Shown piece by piece: positions 22,820-31,746 of a DNA stretch of 38,037 nucleotides. The DNA is from Prevotella sp. (GTDB lineage Bacteria > Bacteroidota > Bacteroidia > Bacteroidales > Bacteroidaceae), in assembly GCA_017467535.1 (NCBI GenBank), contig JAFUST010000001.1, positions 1-38,037 on the forward strand. Reading direction: 5' to 3'. Position numbers and translations under genes: made by a program. Every line of letters begins with the position of its first letter. The first letter of the stretch is position 1. The notes beneath the pieces are model-generated. The model made no database searches and was not told the origin of the DNA. It saw only the letters and a program-made list of their open reading frames with translations.

Positions 22820-25081
22820 TCACAGCGGATCTACGTCGTAGTAGATCTGGAGCGAACTATAGCGCTTGTCTTGCAGCATCTGCTGCTGGGCAAGCGCTAA
22901 ATATTGGCGCACACGGGGCATATCGATGCCCGTCTCCAGTTTGAGCACAATCTTGCGGATGCTCAGCGTCTTGACTCGTGAGACGGCAGGTTTGTCCGGC
23001 CCCAGCACACGGTCGCCGAACCACTGGCGCAGACGACTGCCCAGTTCAATGCCGGCCGTGGTGACCACCTCGTCACGGCGATGCTTCAGATAGACATAGA
23101 TGAGCCGATAGAAGGGAGGATAGTGGAATGCCTGCCGCTCAGCGGCCAGCGCCTGGTAGAATGCGGTATAGTCGTTGCGCACCACCTGCTGGATAATCGG
23201 CAGGTCCGGACTTTTGGTCTGCAGGATGACCAGGCCGCGCTTGCCCTTCCTGCCGGCACGTCCGCTGACCTGCGCCATCATCATGAAGGCGTGTTCGTAG
23301 GCACGGAAGTCGGGCTGGTTGAGCATACCGTCGGCATGAAGGATGCCCACCACCGAGACGCGGTCGAAGTCGAGCCCCTTGGAAATCATCTGCGTGCCGA
23401 TGAGCAGATTGGTTCGCCCGCTGGAGAAGTCGGTGATGATACGCTCATAGGCATTGCGAGTCCGGGTGGTGTCGAGATCCATGCGGGCCACACGGGCATC
23501 GGGGAATATCTCGCGGATCTGGTCTTCTATCTTCTCCGTGCCGTAGCCGCGCCCCTTCAGTTCCTTGTTGCCGCAGGCAGGACAGGCCGCCGGAATCTGG
23601 TAAGAGAAGCCGCAATAGTGGCAAGTCAGTTGGTTGAGATTGCGGTGGAGCGTCAGGCTGACGTCGCAATGCTCGCAGCGGGGCACCCAACCGCACTGGT
23701 TGCACTCAAGCATCGGTGCCCAGCCGCGACGGTTCTGGAAAAGGATGGCCTGCTCCCCCCGCTCCAACGCCTCGCGCACCTTGGTCAGCAGCAGCGGCGA
23801 GAAGGGGCCGTTCATCATCTTGCGACGCTGCAGGTCCTTCGTGTCCACCACCTGTATCTCCGGCAGTTCGATGCCCTGATAGCGTTCCTTCAGTTCCACC
23901 AAACCGTATTTGCCCGTCCGGGCATTATGATAGGTCTCCATGGCTGGCGTGGCCGTGCCGAGAAGCACCTTGGCCCCCAGCATGATGGCGGCACTGCGGG
24001 CATGATAGCGCGGGGCGGGCTCCTGCTGCTTGTAACTGGTCTCATGCTCCTCGTCGACAATGACGAGTCCCAGCCGTTGGAAAGGCAGGAAGACAGCACT
24101 GCGGGCCCCCAGGATGACATCGTAGGGGTTGCCCGACAGTTGTTTCTGCCAGATCTCCACCCGCTCGGCATCGCTATACTTAGAATGGTAGATGCCGAGA
24201 CGATTGCCAAAGACCCGCTGCAGACGCTGCATCATCTGCACGGTGAGCGCAATCTCGGGCAACAAGTAGAGCACCTGCCGGTGCTGCTCCAGTTCGCGCT
24301 GGATGAGGTGGATGAATATCTCTGTCTTGCCGCTGGAGGTCACGCCATGCAGCAGCGTGACACGCTTCTGCAAGAACGAGAAGAGTATCTGGTTGTAGGC
24401 TTCCTGCTGGGCAGGGTTCAGCATCTTGATCTGTTCGGGATGGGGCTCACCGCCGTGGTTCAGCCGTCCGACCTCCACCTCGTAGGTCTCCAGCAGTCCG
24501 CGCTTCACGAGTTGGTTGAGCACGGGCAGCGTCGTCTCGGCAGCGTTCATCAGTTCCTCACGGGTAATCTCCTGCACGGGCTCACGGCATTCGTTTCCTT
24601 CGATGGTGTCCCAGCGCGACAGCGAGAGATAGGCGATGAAGGCCTCCTGCTGCTTAGCGGCCCGGGTGAGCATATTGAGCGCAACGTGCAATGCCGGCTC
24701 ATTACGATAGGGAGCCGTCAAGCGGATGTAAGTCTCGGTGCGCGGCTTATAGCCCTCTTCGGCCTTCAAGCCGGCAGGCAGCGCAGCCTTGTAGACCTCG
24801 CCGATTGGCGACATATAGTAGTCGGCTATCCATTGCCATTGCTTCAACTGGGCGGGCAAGAGGATGGGCGAGACATCGAGCACCTGCATGACGGGCTTCA
24901 CATCGTAGCCCTGCGGCGGCTGGTCGTGCAGCCGAGCCACGATACCTACATGAGTCTTGTTCTTTCCGAAAGGTACGAGGACACGCTTGCCCGCCGTCAC
25001 CTCGTCCTGCATGGCCGCAGGCACGGCATAGGTGAAATAGCCATCGAGTGGCACGGGCAATATGACGTCAGCGTAGTTCAA
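22820..25081 (-). CDS. priA: Primosomal protein N' (replication restart helicase)
   Basis: 753 residues, full length. PriA reloads the replicative helicase at stalled forks. The N-terminal DNA-binding domain (YADVILPVPLDGYFTYAVP) is followed by helicase motifs: Walker A LLHGVTSSGKTEIFIHL, DEEH box LVIVDEEHETSYKQ, and later FQNRRGWAPMLEC. The zinc-binding insert has paired cysteines (CNQCGW, CEHCDV, CHYCGF, CPACGN). The C-terminal helicase lobe shows LIGTQMISKGLDFDRVSVVG and QVSGRAGRKGKRG. It starts two bases after the stop of the small barrel gene, so it is probably the last gene of the long T9SS operon, an unusual neighbour for a DNA-repair gene. Confidence 0.97.
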   Translation of the reverse strand: MNYADVILPVPLDGYFTYAVPAAMQDEVTAGKRVLVPFGKNKTHVGIVARLHDQPPQGYDVKPVMQVLDVSPILLPAQLKQWQWIADYYMSPIGEVYKAALPAGLKAEEGYKPRTETYIRLTAPYRNEPALHVALNMLTRAAKQQEAFIAYLSLSRWDTIEGNECREPVQEITREELMNAAETTLPVLNQLVKRGLLETYEVEVGRLNHGGEPHPEQIKMLNPAQQEAYNQILFSFLQKRVTLLHGVTSSGKTEIFIHLIQRELEQHRQVLYLLPEIALTVQMMQRLQRVFGNRLGIYHSKYSDAERVEIWQKQLSGNPYDVILGARSAVFLPFQRLGLVIVDEEHETSYKQQEPAPRYHARSAAIMLGAKVLLGTATPAMETYHNARTGKYGLVELKERYQGIELPEIQVVDTKDLQRRKMMNGPFSPLLLTKVREALERGEQAILFQNRRGWAPMLECNQCGWVPRCEHCDVSLTLHRNLNQLTCHYCGFSYQIPAACPACGNKELKGRGYGTEKIEDQIREIFPDARVARMDLDTTRTRNAYERIITDFSSGRTNLLIGTQMISKGLDFDRVSVVGILHADGMLNQPDFRAYEHAFMMMAQVSGRAGRKGKRGLVILQTKSPDLPIIQQVVRNDYTAFYQALAAERQAFHYPPFYRLIYVYLKHRRDEVVTTAGIELGSRLRQWFGDRVLGPDKPAVSRVKTLSIRKIVLKLETGIDMPRVRQYLALAQQQMLQDKRYSSLQIYYDVDPL

Positions 25082-25083
25082 TA

Positions 25084-25716
25084 TTAGAAGAGGTAGGTCA
25101 ACGATATCGACCAGACATTGGTGGCCGATTTGGCACGGTGCATCGTCTGGTCGGCCAGTTGCGTGTTCAGGGTGTCCCAGGTGAAGTCGGCCGTCTTGCC
25201 TAACTGGATGTTATAGTAGAATGCGGCCTCCAGATGGCTGCCCACCTGCACGCCGCCGCCCAGGTTCAGGCTGAGTTTGGTGTCTTGCAAAGTAAAATGG
25301 TTGCGATAGCCCTCCAGGTCCTCCCAGTAGAAAGAGGCCGAACCCACATTGTAGGCCAACTGGGGGCCGGCACTGACAAAGGCTCCCACCATGCCCAGCA
25401 GATGAATGCCCGCACGGACATTACCCGGAATGAGGACAGTCTTCTGGGTGAGCGACTCATCGGCCACCTTCAGCGTCCGCTGGTCGTAGAGCACCGAGGC
25501 ATCGACACTCAGGAAGGGCAGCGGCGTACCGATGTGGAGGGTCGGGCCGACAAAGAAGCCCGTGCGGTTCGACTTGTCCAGCACACTGCTATTAAAGTCC
25601 ATGCTGGTCACGTCGACACCACCCCGCAGACCAACCTTGATGCTCTGCGAGAACGATGGTACGGTTCCAAGCCATACCACCATCAACAGGAGTACTATGT
25701 GAAGTCGCCTTCCCAT
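25084..25716 (-). CDS. Small outer-membrane beta-barrel protein in the T9SS operon
   Basis: 210 residues with signal peptide ending SFSQ. The strand pattern (SIKVGLRGGVDVTSMDF, GFFVGPTLHIGTPLPFLSVDAS, RAGIHLLGMVGAFVSAGPQL, KLSLNLGGGVQVGSHLEAAFYY, WSISLTYLF) is that of an eight-strand outer-membrane barrel with a terminal Phe. It is placed between gldN and priA with spacings of 14 and 2 bases. It resembles the PorT-like small barrels linked to T9SS, but I cannot call it PorT for certain. Confidence 0.82.
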   Translation of the reverse strand: MGRRLHIVLLLMVVWLGTVPSFSQSIKVGLRGGVDVTSMDFNSSVLDKSNRTGFFVGPTLHIGTPLPFLSVDASVLYDQRTLKVADESLTQKTVLIPGNVRAGIHLLGMVGAFVSAGPQLAYNVGSASFYWEDLEGYRNHFTLQDTKLSLNLGGGVQVGSHLEAAFYYNIQLGKTADFTWDTLNTQLADQTMHRAKSATNVWSISLTYLF

Positions 25717-25730
25717 TCTGATGATTTATT

Positions 25731-26840
25731 TTAGTGACGTTCACGACGCACCGACACACGGGGCGATGACGAGCCACCCGTGGACTTCGATGAGGAACCC
25801 TTAGAACGGCTGACACTGGAAGAGCGGCTCTTACGCTCCTTCTTGGCAGCCGCCTTGGCCTGCTTGGGGTCGGCACTGGCGATGCTGTCCAGCGAGTCAC
25901 GCTTGGCCTTGTCGCCGAAGATATTGTTGCGGAAGGCAGCCAGTTCGGCCTCAATGCGCTTCTGCTCGGCGGTCAGTTTCGTGGAGTCGTTGCCGGCAAT
26001 CTGAGCCAGTGTCTTGCCCAGTCGGTTGGCGGTCTTGTAGATGGTGCCCTTATACTTGTTGAGCGTGAAATAGTCATCCAGGCTCATGATGGCGGCATCG
26101 TTCACATCGCTGGTCTTCACGGTCTGACGGCTCAGGTAAGGCTCCACCTCAGCATACTTCACCCAGAAGAGCGGATACTTGGCAGCCTCGCCACCGAAGT
26201 CATCCTCGCGCAGCATCACGGGGCAGATGGCCTGCGGCTTGATGTGGAATGACGAGTTGGCCTGATCGTAGTAGGCACTTTCCTTCAGGTAATACATCTT
26301 CACCTCGGCCGAGGGGATGTCGCTGTTCTCCACCTTCAACTTGCCGTCCTTCTCCTCGTACCAGATGTGGTAGTTGTCCAGCACGGTCTTCATGTCGACC
26401 TTGGCCGTGGCATCAAGCACCTCGTTGCCGTCGAGCCGATACTCGTAGACAGGGATGTAGCCATTGAGGGCCAACTTGAAGATATAGGTGAAGAGATTCA
26501 GTTGCTTGCCCACAGGCTCCACGGGGTCGTAGAGTCCGGCATTGGCCTCATCGCTGAGGTCCACCTCACGGTAGATGTCGCGCCGCCACACCACGTCCTC
26601 CGGCATATCGAGCGCCGTGGGATACTGGATGCGCATACGCTGGGTCATGCCCTGGTTGCCGCCGTTGGCCTGTTGTTGCTGCTGAGCGGTCTGTTGCTGC
26701 TGGGTGCGGCTCTTCTTAGGCTGGGCATAGCAAATTGAGAATTGAGAATTAAGAATTGAGAATTGCACGCACAAGGCCACAAGCACCAATCTCAGTATCC
26801 AATTACGATTGCTTTTATTTGTCTTTGTTTTCATAATCAT
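25731..26840 (-). CDS. gldN: Type IX secretion ring component GldN/PorN
   Basis: 369 residues from the ATG at 26840; another ATG lies at 26834 and a TTG at 26843. GldN/PorN forms a periplasmic ring with the lipoprotein GldK at the outer membrane. The core shows DMPEDVVWRRDIYREVDLSD, LFTYIFKLALNGYIPVYEYRLDG and KMYYLKESAYYDQANSSFHI, hallmark segments of the family, then MSLDDYFTLNKYKGTIYKTAN. The C-terminal 60 residues are basic and serine-rich. The signal peptide carries a heptamer-repeat insert (QFSILNSQFSI), followed by a Gln-rich stretch. Position after gldM is canonical. Confidence 0.95.
   Translation of the reverse strand: MIMKTKTNKSNRNWILRLVLVALCVQFSILNSQFSICYAQPKKSRTQQQQTAQQQQQANGGNQGMTQRMRIQYPTALDMPEDVVWRRDIYREVDLSDEANAGLYDPVEPVGKQLNLFTYIFKLALNGYIPVYEYRLDGNEVLDATAKVDMKTVLDNYHIWYEEKDGKLKVENSDIPSAEVKMYYLKESAYYDQANSSFHIKPQAICPVMLREDDFGGEAAKYPLFWVKYAEVEPYLSRQTVKTSDVNDAAIMSLDDYFTLNKYKGTIYKTANRLGKTLAQIAGNDSTKLTAEQKRIEAELAAFRNNIFGDKAKRDSLDSIASADPKQAKAAAKKERKSRSSSVSRSKGSSSKSTGGSSSPRVSVRRERH
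26733..26760. repeat. 28-bp block of four heptamers inside the gldN signal peptide
   Basis: Four units of AATTGAG type (one AATTAAG) run without gap. On the coding strand they give QFSILNSQFSI in the hydrophobic part of the signal peptide, an unusual place for an insertion. Confidence 0.8.
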
Positions 26841-26858
26841 CAATCTTCAATTATCACT
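26838..26858. repeat. Three heptamers at the gldM-gldN junction
   Basis: CATCAAT, CTTCAAT and TATCACT follow one another and cover one of the possible gldN start codons. They match the heptamer consensus of the other blocks. Confidence 0.5.
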
Positions 26859-26860
26859 AT

Positions 26861-28420
26861 TTATTTCACGATGATTTCCATTGACGTGGGCAGGGTGCGC
26901 TCGATGCCATCGGGGCCGATGGCCTTTACACGGGAGATGTAGAAGCGGCGGTTGCGCGTCAACTTGCGGAAGGTGTCCTTCTGACGGGCCGAGAACTTGT
27001 CGCCCTCGCCCACCATCGGCACGGCATTACCCATATTGTCGTAGAAGACGGTCTCAAACGACAGCACACGGAAACCGATGTCGAGGATGCCATCGTCGAT
27101 GGCGGCACCAATGCCGTCGATGGCCATCAGGCTGGCCTTTGCCAAGCCGCCACCCTTGTAGCGTATCGGACTGCCTTTCTCATCCTTCATATCTATATAA
27201 GGTGTAGGGTCAGGCAGACGGCGCACTCGGAAGGTGAACTGTCCCATCTGCTGCGGACGGCCCGTATTGGTCGACGTGACGGTGATGGTTGCGTCCTGAC
27301 CGATCTGCGTTGGCTTGGCGATGTAGCGGCCAGGCCCCGTGGGAGTCAGCGATCCATTGGTCATCGTGGCCGAGATCTTGTTCTGCGGCACACCCGGCAC
27401 AGAGATGCTGATGGGGTTGGCATAGCCCGCATAGAGCATATTCATCAGGTCGGCCGAAACGGTGGCCGAAGGGTCTACAACGGTGTACTTCTGCTCGAAG
27501 TCGCGGCGAATCTGGTCTCCGTTGCCGTTGATGGTCTGTATGTAGCCGGAAAGGGTGAAATCACCCGTGCTGGTGCAGATCCGCTCGTAGATATTGTCCT
27601 GCAGGTCCACCTTCTGATTGCCTATATAGATTTCAGGAATCTGAGTGGTGTCGACGGCGGCCATCACGATGTGGGCCGAGAACTTGTCGCCACGCACGAT
27701 GGTCTGCGAGTTGGGGATGACGAAGGCCTCGAGGGCGTTGACGCGGATGTCCTTCACGTCGATGTTCTGCACCAAGGTATGCAGCACCTCCTTCTCGGCG
27801 TTACGCACGTCGCTCTGCAACTTGGAGAGCAGCGTGACGGCAGCAGCGGCCGGCATCGACTCAAACATATACTCCTGCCAGTTCTTGCCCAGCCCTGTGG
27901 GGGGCACGTCTGTTGTCAGGTCGCTGGCTATGCGACGCTGCTGCGCCGTGTCGGGAATCATCGTCAGGATGCGCTCACGATAGGCATCGATGGCACCCTT
28001 CAGTTCCTCGCCCCGGCCACGGCCTGGGGCCAGCATCACCTGATTGGCAGCCTCCAGGTCCTCCTTGTTCTGCAGGCTGGCGGGGTTGCCGTTCTTGCCG
28101 TCTGCCTCACGGGCGATGGCCAGTTTCAGGTCAGACGCCAGATTGTATAGCGAGTCGCTGAGCGACTTCACCTGCTGCGCCTTATCGTACCACTCGCGCA
28201 CCTTCTGCGGATTGGCCTGCATCTGCTGCTCGAAATCCTCATAGATGGCCAGGTTTTCCTTCGCTGCATTCTCGGTGGTGCGGTTCAGGCTTTCCTCCAC
28301 GATGGAGAAGCCGTTGAGCACCTCATTCGAGACATTCAGCGCAAGCATGGCCATCAAGACGACATACATCAGATTGATCATCTTCTGGCGCGGAGATACG
28401 GGTCTTTTCTTAATTGCCAT
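26861..28420 (-). CDS. gldM: Type IX secretion motor protein GldM/PorM
   Basis: 519 residues. The N-terminal membrane helix with its preceding basic residues (KKRPVSPRQKMINLMYVVLMAMLALNVSN, residues 3-32) is typical: it sits in the GldL motor at the inner membrane. The long periplasmic part (helical residues 35-210, then beta domains such as VIPNSQTIVRGDKFSAHIVM and GRYIAKPTQIGQDATITV) reaches the GldK/N ring. The full-length protein converts proton-motive force to rotation with GldL. It overlaps gldL by 11 bases, indicating tight co-translation. Confidence 0.96.
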   Translation of the reverse strand: MAIKKRPVSPRQKMINLMYVVLMAMLALNVSNEVLNGFSIVEESLNRTTENAAKENLAIYEDFEQQMQANPQKVREWYDKAQQVKSLSDSLYNLASDLKLAIAREADGKNGNPASLQNKEDLEAANQVMLAPGRGRGEELKGAIDAYRERILTMIPDTAQQRRIASDLTTDVPPTGLGKNWQEYMFESMPAAAAVTLLSKLQSDVRNAEKEVLHTLVQNIDVKDIRVNALEAFVIPNSQTIVRGDKFSAHIVMAAVDTTQIPEIYIGNQKVDLQDNIYERICTSTGDFTLSGYIQTINGNGDQIRRDFEQKYTVVDPSATVSADLMNMLYAGYANPISISVPGVPQNKISATMTNGSLTPTGPGRYIAKPTQIGQDATITVTSTNTGRPQQMGQFTFRVRRLPDPTPYIDMKDEKGSPIRYKGGGLAKASLMAIDGIGAAIDDGILDIGFRVLSFETVFYDNMGNAVPMVGEGDKFSARQKDTFRKLTRNRRFYISRVKAIGPDGIERTLPTSMEIIVK

Positions 28421-29255
28421 TGTTATCCAGTTTAGGCATATTCACCGTCATGGCCTCAATCATGCGAGTGTATATCTTGTTCAGTTCGGCAATCTGCTCG
28501 GCCATGCGCTTCGACTGCTCGTTGATCTGGTCGATGGTGCCGATTTGCTGCGAGGCGCCCTTGAGTTGCATCTCGTAGACCTTGCAGATACCGGTCAGCG
28601 TGCGGTTCAGGTTCTCCATCTCCTCGCTGTCGCGGGTCAGACGTTCGCTCTGCTCGGAGACCTTCTGCAGAGTCTCGGTCAGTTTCTTCAACTGGTCCAC
28701 ATAGTTATTCGTAGCCTCCTCCATGTCGGGATTCAGGTCGGGCAGTTCGGGAGCCACTACGCCACCGATGCCGCCAATGACGCCGCCGCCCACGAGTTTG
28801 GAGCCTTCTGACTGGAGGTTTGCTCCGTCCAAACCTGGAGTTTGCTCCGTGCTCTCTGGCAGTCCGCTGCCGCCGCCGATGATGATGGTGCCGCCACCAC
28901 CGACGCCAACGCCGCCAACGGCCACGCCACCGCCGCCGATGGCCACCTGGCCCTCACCATTGGCAACAACGCCTGACAGACCTTCGGCCTCAACATGCGT
29001 AGGCAGGTCCATACCGTCGGCCGTCTTGTCGAAGGGTCGGTCGAAGGCTGCGATGAAAAACACGATGACCTCGGTACCCATGCCCAGGAACAGCATAAAG
29101 TTGGCACCCGGCAGGTGGGTCAGTTTGAAGAGCGTACCGAGAATCACAATCGATGCGCCCCAACTGTAGGCATAGTTCATAAACGTCTGCCCAGGGACGC
29201 TATCCAGCCACTTCTGCAAGCGGTAGATAATATTGAATTTACTATATTTAGTCAT
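28410..29255 (-). CDS. gldL: Type IX secretion motor protein GldL/PorL
   Basis: 281 residues. Two N-terminal membrane helices (FMNYAYSWGASIVILGTLFK and MLFLGMGTEVIVFFIAAF, including the conserved glutamate in GTEVIVF needed for proton flow in this family) precede a cytoplasmic part. The middle is unusually glycine-rich (IGGGGVAVGGVGVGGGG) with a 22-bp-period DNA repeat that encodes TPGLDGANLQSEG. The C-terminal 100 residues are a long coiled coil (YVDQLKKLTETLQKVSEQSE). With GldM it forms the inner-membrane motor. The start ATG at 29255 gives a standard N-terminus. Confidence 0.95.
   Translation of the reverse strand: MTKYSKFNIIYRLQKWLDSVPGQTFMNYAYSWGASIVILGTLFKLTHLPGANFMLFLGMGTEVIVFFIAAFDRPFDKTADGMDLPTHVEAEGLSGVVANGEGQVAIGGGGVAVGGVGVGGGGTIIIGGGSGLPESTEQTPGLDGANLQSEGSKLVGGGVIGGIGGVVAPELPDLNPDMEEATNNYVDQLKKLTETLQKVSEQSERLTRDSEEMENLNRTLTGICKVYEMQLKGASQQIGTIDQINEQSKRMAEQIAELNKIYTRMIEAMTVNMPKLDNNGN
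28811..28854. repeat. Two 22-bp-period units inside gldL
   Basis: TTTGCTCCGT recurs at exactly 22 bases spacing within similar GGAG context. The units resemble the GGAGGCTTCAAAC units near 37637. Because 22 is not a multiple of three, each unit is read in a different frame. Confidence 0.55.
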
Positions 29256-29257
29256 GT

Positions 29258-29283
29258 CGTTATTACGTTATTTCGTTATTACG
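29258..29283. repeat. Three octamer repeats between gldK and gldL
   Basis: CGTTATTA, CGTTATTT and CGTTATTA follow one another in the 35-base spacer just upstream of the gldL start codon. No function is apparent. Confidence 0.55.
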
Positions 29284-29290
29284 CCTCACA

Positions 29291-30754
29291 CTATTTCCGT
29301 GCCTTCTTGGCCGAGGCCTTCACGGGCTTGGCCTTGTCGCTTGTGGTGTTAGCCAGGCTGCGCACACAGCGGAAGCCAATGTAGGAGCGCGGCTGGTTCT
29401 GGTATTCACTCGAACGCCAGGCCGAGCGGATGTAACTCTCGGGGTCTTTCCACGAGCCGCCACGCACGCTCTTCTTCTTCAGGCGATAGGGGTCTTCAGC
29501 GGCAGCGTTATATTTCAACTGCGGGTTGATGTCGTTCATGGCATCCACGCCGGCCTCGGTGAAGATGGTAGACGTCCACTCAGCCACGTTGCCGGCCATG
29601 TCGTAGAGGCCGTTGGAATTGGCACTGTAGATGCCCACCTTCGACGTGATGAGGTTGCCGTCCTTGGTGTAGTTGCCGTTGTCGGGCTTGAAGTTGGCAT
29701 AGAAGCAGCCCTTGCCGCTGGCCACATCCTCGTTGTCCCAGGGGAACTCGTTCTGGTCCTTGCCACGGGCGGCATACTCCCACTCGGCCTCTGTCGGCAG
29801 ACGGTAGCGCTGCACGAAGCGGGCGGCAGGACCGAGGCCTTTCAGCAGAAACTCGGTGCGCCAGGCGCAGAAGGCGTTGGCCTGCTCCCAGGTGACGCCC
29901 ACCACGGGATAGTCGTTGTAAGCCGAATTGGAGAAGTAACTGCGCATGTAGGTCTCGTTGTCGGCATTGGGGAAGTCGTTCACCCAGCAGGTCGTGTCGG
30001 GATAGATATTGACGATGTAGGTATTCAGGAAGTCCCAGGGGCCGGTCAACTGGCGGTTGATGGTCTGGCGCACGATGTTGCCTTCATCGTCGATATAGGC
30101 CGTATCCTTCGAAATCCACACCTGCTCGTTGGGGTTCACGGTGACGTCGGTATTCAGGTTACGCTCCGATGGGTTCAGACGGTTACGACGCAGGGCAGCC
30201 TCGGTATAGTCGTAGATCTCGTAGCGATAGTTCATCTGGCTGGCGTCGAGCATTTTTTCACCTGTCACGGGATTGGTCACGTAGACGCTCTCGATGGCAC
30301 GCAGTTCATCCTCATTGGGCTTGCGGGGCAATGATTTCTTCCAGTTCAGATGGGGCTTCACGGGGTCGCCGTTCTTGTCTTCCTCTATCTTGTAACTCTC
30401 GTCGCCGCCATAGTTGGGATCGGCCAGACGCTCACGGATGATCGAGTCGCGCACATAGTTGACAAACTGGCGATACTCCGAGTTCGTAATCTCCGTATCG
30501 TCCATCCAGAAGCCCTCCACCGAGATGTCCCTCACGGGTGTCTGCTTGCCCCAGAGGGAATCGGTATTCTCTATACCCATGCGCAGATGGCCTCGCTTGA
30601 CGAGCACCATTCCATAAGGCGCAGGCTCTGAGAAAGCCTTGCCGCTGGCACCCGTCAACTCGCCGCCTGACGACGTGGCGGTCTTGCCGCCGAAGCAACT
30701 CGTCAGTAAAAGCACCGAAACAGTGCATAGCACTATGCTCAATTGTTGTTTCAT
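29291..30754 (-). CDS. gldK: Type IX secretion outer-membrane-ring lipoprotein GldK/PorK
   Basis: 487 residues. A lipoprotein signal with lipobox LLLTSC is followed by a formylglycine-generating-enzyme-like (FGE-sulfatase) fold: YGMVLVKRGHLRMG, VEGFWMDDTEITNSEYRQF, YPVVGVTWEQANAFCAWR, YRLPTEAEWEYAARGKDQ, LYDMAGNVAEWTS and VRGGSWKDP. In GldK this fold is structural, not catalytic. It forms the periplasmic ring with GldN below the outer membrane. The gene lies between porP and gldL as in other Bacteroidota. Confidence 0.96.
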   Translation of the reverse strand: MKQQLSIVLCTVSVLLLTSCFGGKTATSSGGELTGASGKAFSEPAPYGMVLVKRGHLRMGIENTDSLWGKQTPVRDISVEGFWMDDTEITNSEYRQFVNYVRDSIIRERLADPNYGGDESYKIEEDKNGDPVKPHLNWKKSLPRKPNEDELRAIESVYVTNPVTGEKMLDASQMNYRYEIYDYTEAALRRNRLNPSERNLNTDVTVNPNEQVWISKDTAYIDDEGNIVRQTINRQLTGPWDFLNTYIVNIYPDTTCWVNDFPNADNETYMRSYFSNSAYNDYPVVGVTWEQANAFCAWRTEFLLKGLGPAARFVQRYRLPTEAEWEYAARGKDQNEFPWDNEDVASGKGCFYANFKPDNGNYTKDGNLITSKVGIYSANSNGLYDMAGNVAEWTSTIFTEAGVDAMNDINPQLKYNAAAEDPYRLKKKSVRGGSWKDPESYIRSAWRSSEYQNQPRSYIGFRCVRSLANTTSDKAKPVKASAKKARK

Positions 30755-30763
30755 ATATGCAGT

Positions 30764-31702
30764 TTATAATATTCTCACACTCTGATGCCGGTTACGCCCC
30801 TTCTTGAAGAGGTTGATGTCGGTCTGATAGCCCACGAAGAGTTCGTGACTGCCGTTGCCGATGCTGACGGCGCCGGTGTACATCTCGTAACTATAGCCCA
30901 GCATGATGCCGTGGAACGTGCCGCCCAGATAGACGGTCACCGAGTTGGAGGGGCTGTAGCCCGCGCCGGCATACATCACCTTCCCGTCGTGCTGGTAGGT
31001 CAGGCGGGCTGTCACGTCGGCCCGATAGCCCACCCCGTCTGAGCGTCCCATCACAGAGGGCTGTATTGATAAGAACGGATTTCTCAGCCGAATATTGCAT
31101 CCGGCCATCAAATAATATGCGCGGTCCACATCCAGTTCGTTCGTTTCGCCCAGTTCCACCTGGGGTGCCAGGGCGTGCTGAACGGCGGCTCCCAGGTACC
31201 ACCACCGGTGCTGATAGTAGAGGCCGGCACTCAGGTCGAAGGCCGTCCCCGTGGCATCGCTGGTCGAGAAGGCATCGTCGCCCGATTCCCGCAAGTCCAC
31301 CTTCGAGCCACTCATCGTCTCACTCAGGAAGCCGGGCTGCACGCCGATGCTCAGCGTACCGCCGAAGAGCCGCTGCTTATAGGCATAGATGACCGAGAAT
31401 CGCTTATGGGAAAAGATACCTATATCGTCGTTCATCAGTTGAACGCCCACACCATGATAGGCTCCAGCGAAATAGAAGGGCATGTCGGCTGTGGCGAAGA
31501 GGGTACGCGGGTTGTGCTCGAAGCCCACCATCGACATATTGTAGGCAGCCGTCACGTTCAGTTTCGCCTGCTTGCCTACTGCGGCAGGGTTATAGGCCGA
31601 CTCCATCGACCAGTAGTGACTGAACGATGGATCGTACTGCGCCGCTGCTTCCTGCAGGGCCGCCAATAACAGGGCCAATATCGTGAGAATTCGCCTTAAC
31701 AC
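30764..31702 (-). CDS. porP: Type IX secretion-associated outer-membrane protein PorP/SprF
   Basis: 312 residues. The start is a GTG at 31702, giving signal peptide MLRRILTILALLLAALQEAAAQ; no internal ATG would leave a signal peptide. The mature start YDPSFSHYWSMESAYNPAAVG matches the family's Y-DP-F-Y--N-NPA pattern. Fourteen or so barrel strands follow (GGTLSIGVQPGFLSETM, GTAFDLSAGLYYQHRWWYLG). PorP/SprF proteins bind the T9SS ring or help anchor cargo. It is the first T9SS gene in the operon, 10 bases before gldK. Confidence 0.93.
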   Translation of the reverse strand: MLRRILTILALLLAALQEAAAQYDPSFSHYWSMESAYNPAAVGKQAKLNVTAAYNMSMVGFEHNPRTLFATADMPFYFAGAYHGVGVQLMNDDIGIFSHKRFSVIYAYKQRLFGGTLSIGVQPGFLSETMSGSKVDLRESGDDAFSTSDATGTAFDLSAGLYYQHRWWYLGAAVQHALAPQVELGETNELDVDRAYYLMAGCNIRLRNPFLSIQPSVMGRSDGVGYRADVTARLTYQHDGKVMYAGAGYSPSNSVTVYLGGTFHGIMLGYSYEMYTGAVSIGNGSHELFVGYQTDINLFKKGRNRHQSVRIL

Positions 31703-31746
31703 GTAGTTAATAACGCAAAACTCACCTCATTTATTATATATTCAGA

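Noticed and set aside
23081-25087. A 668-codon plus-strand frame opposite priA
   Set aside because: priA is unmistakable on the minus strand; the opposite frame is His/Leu/Gln-rich shadow sequence.
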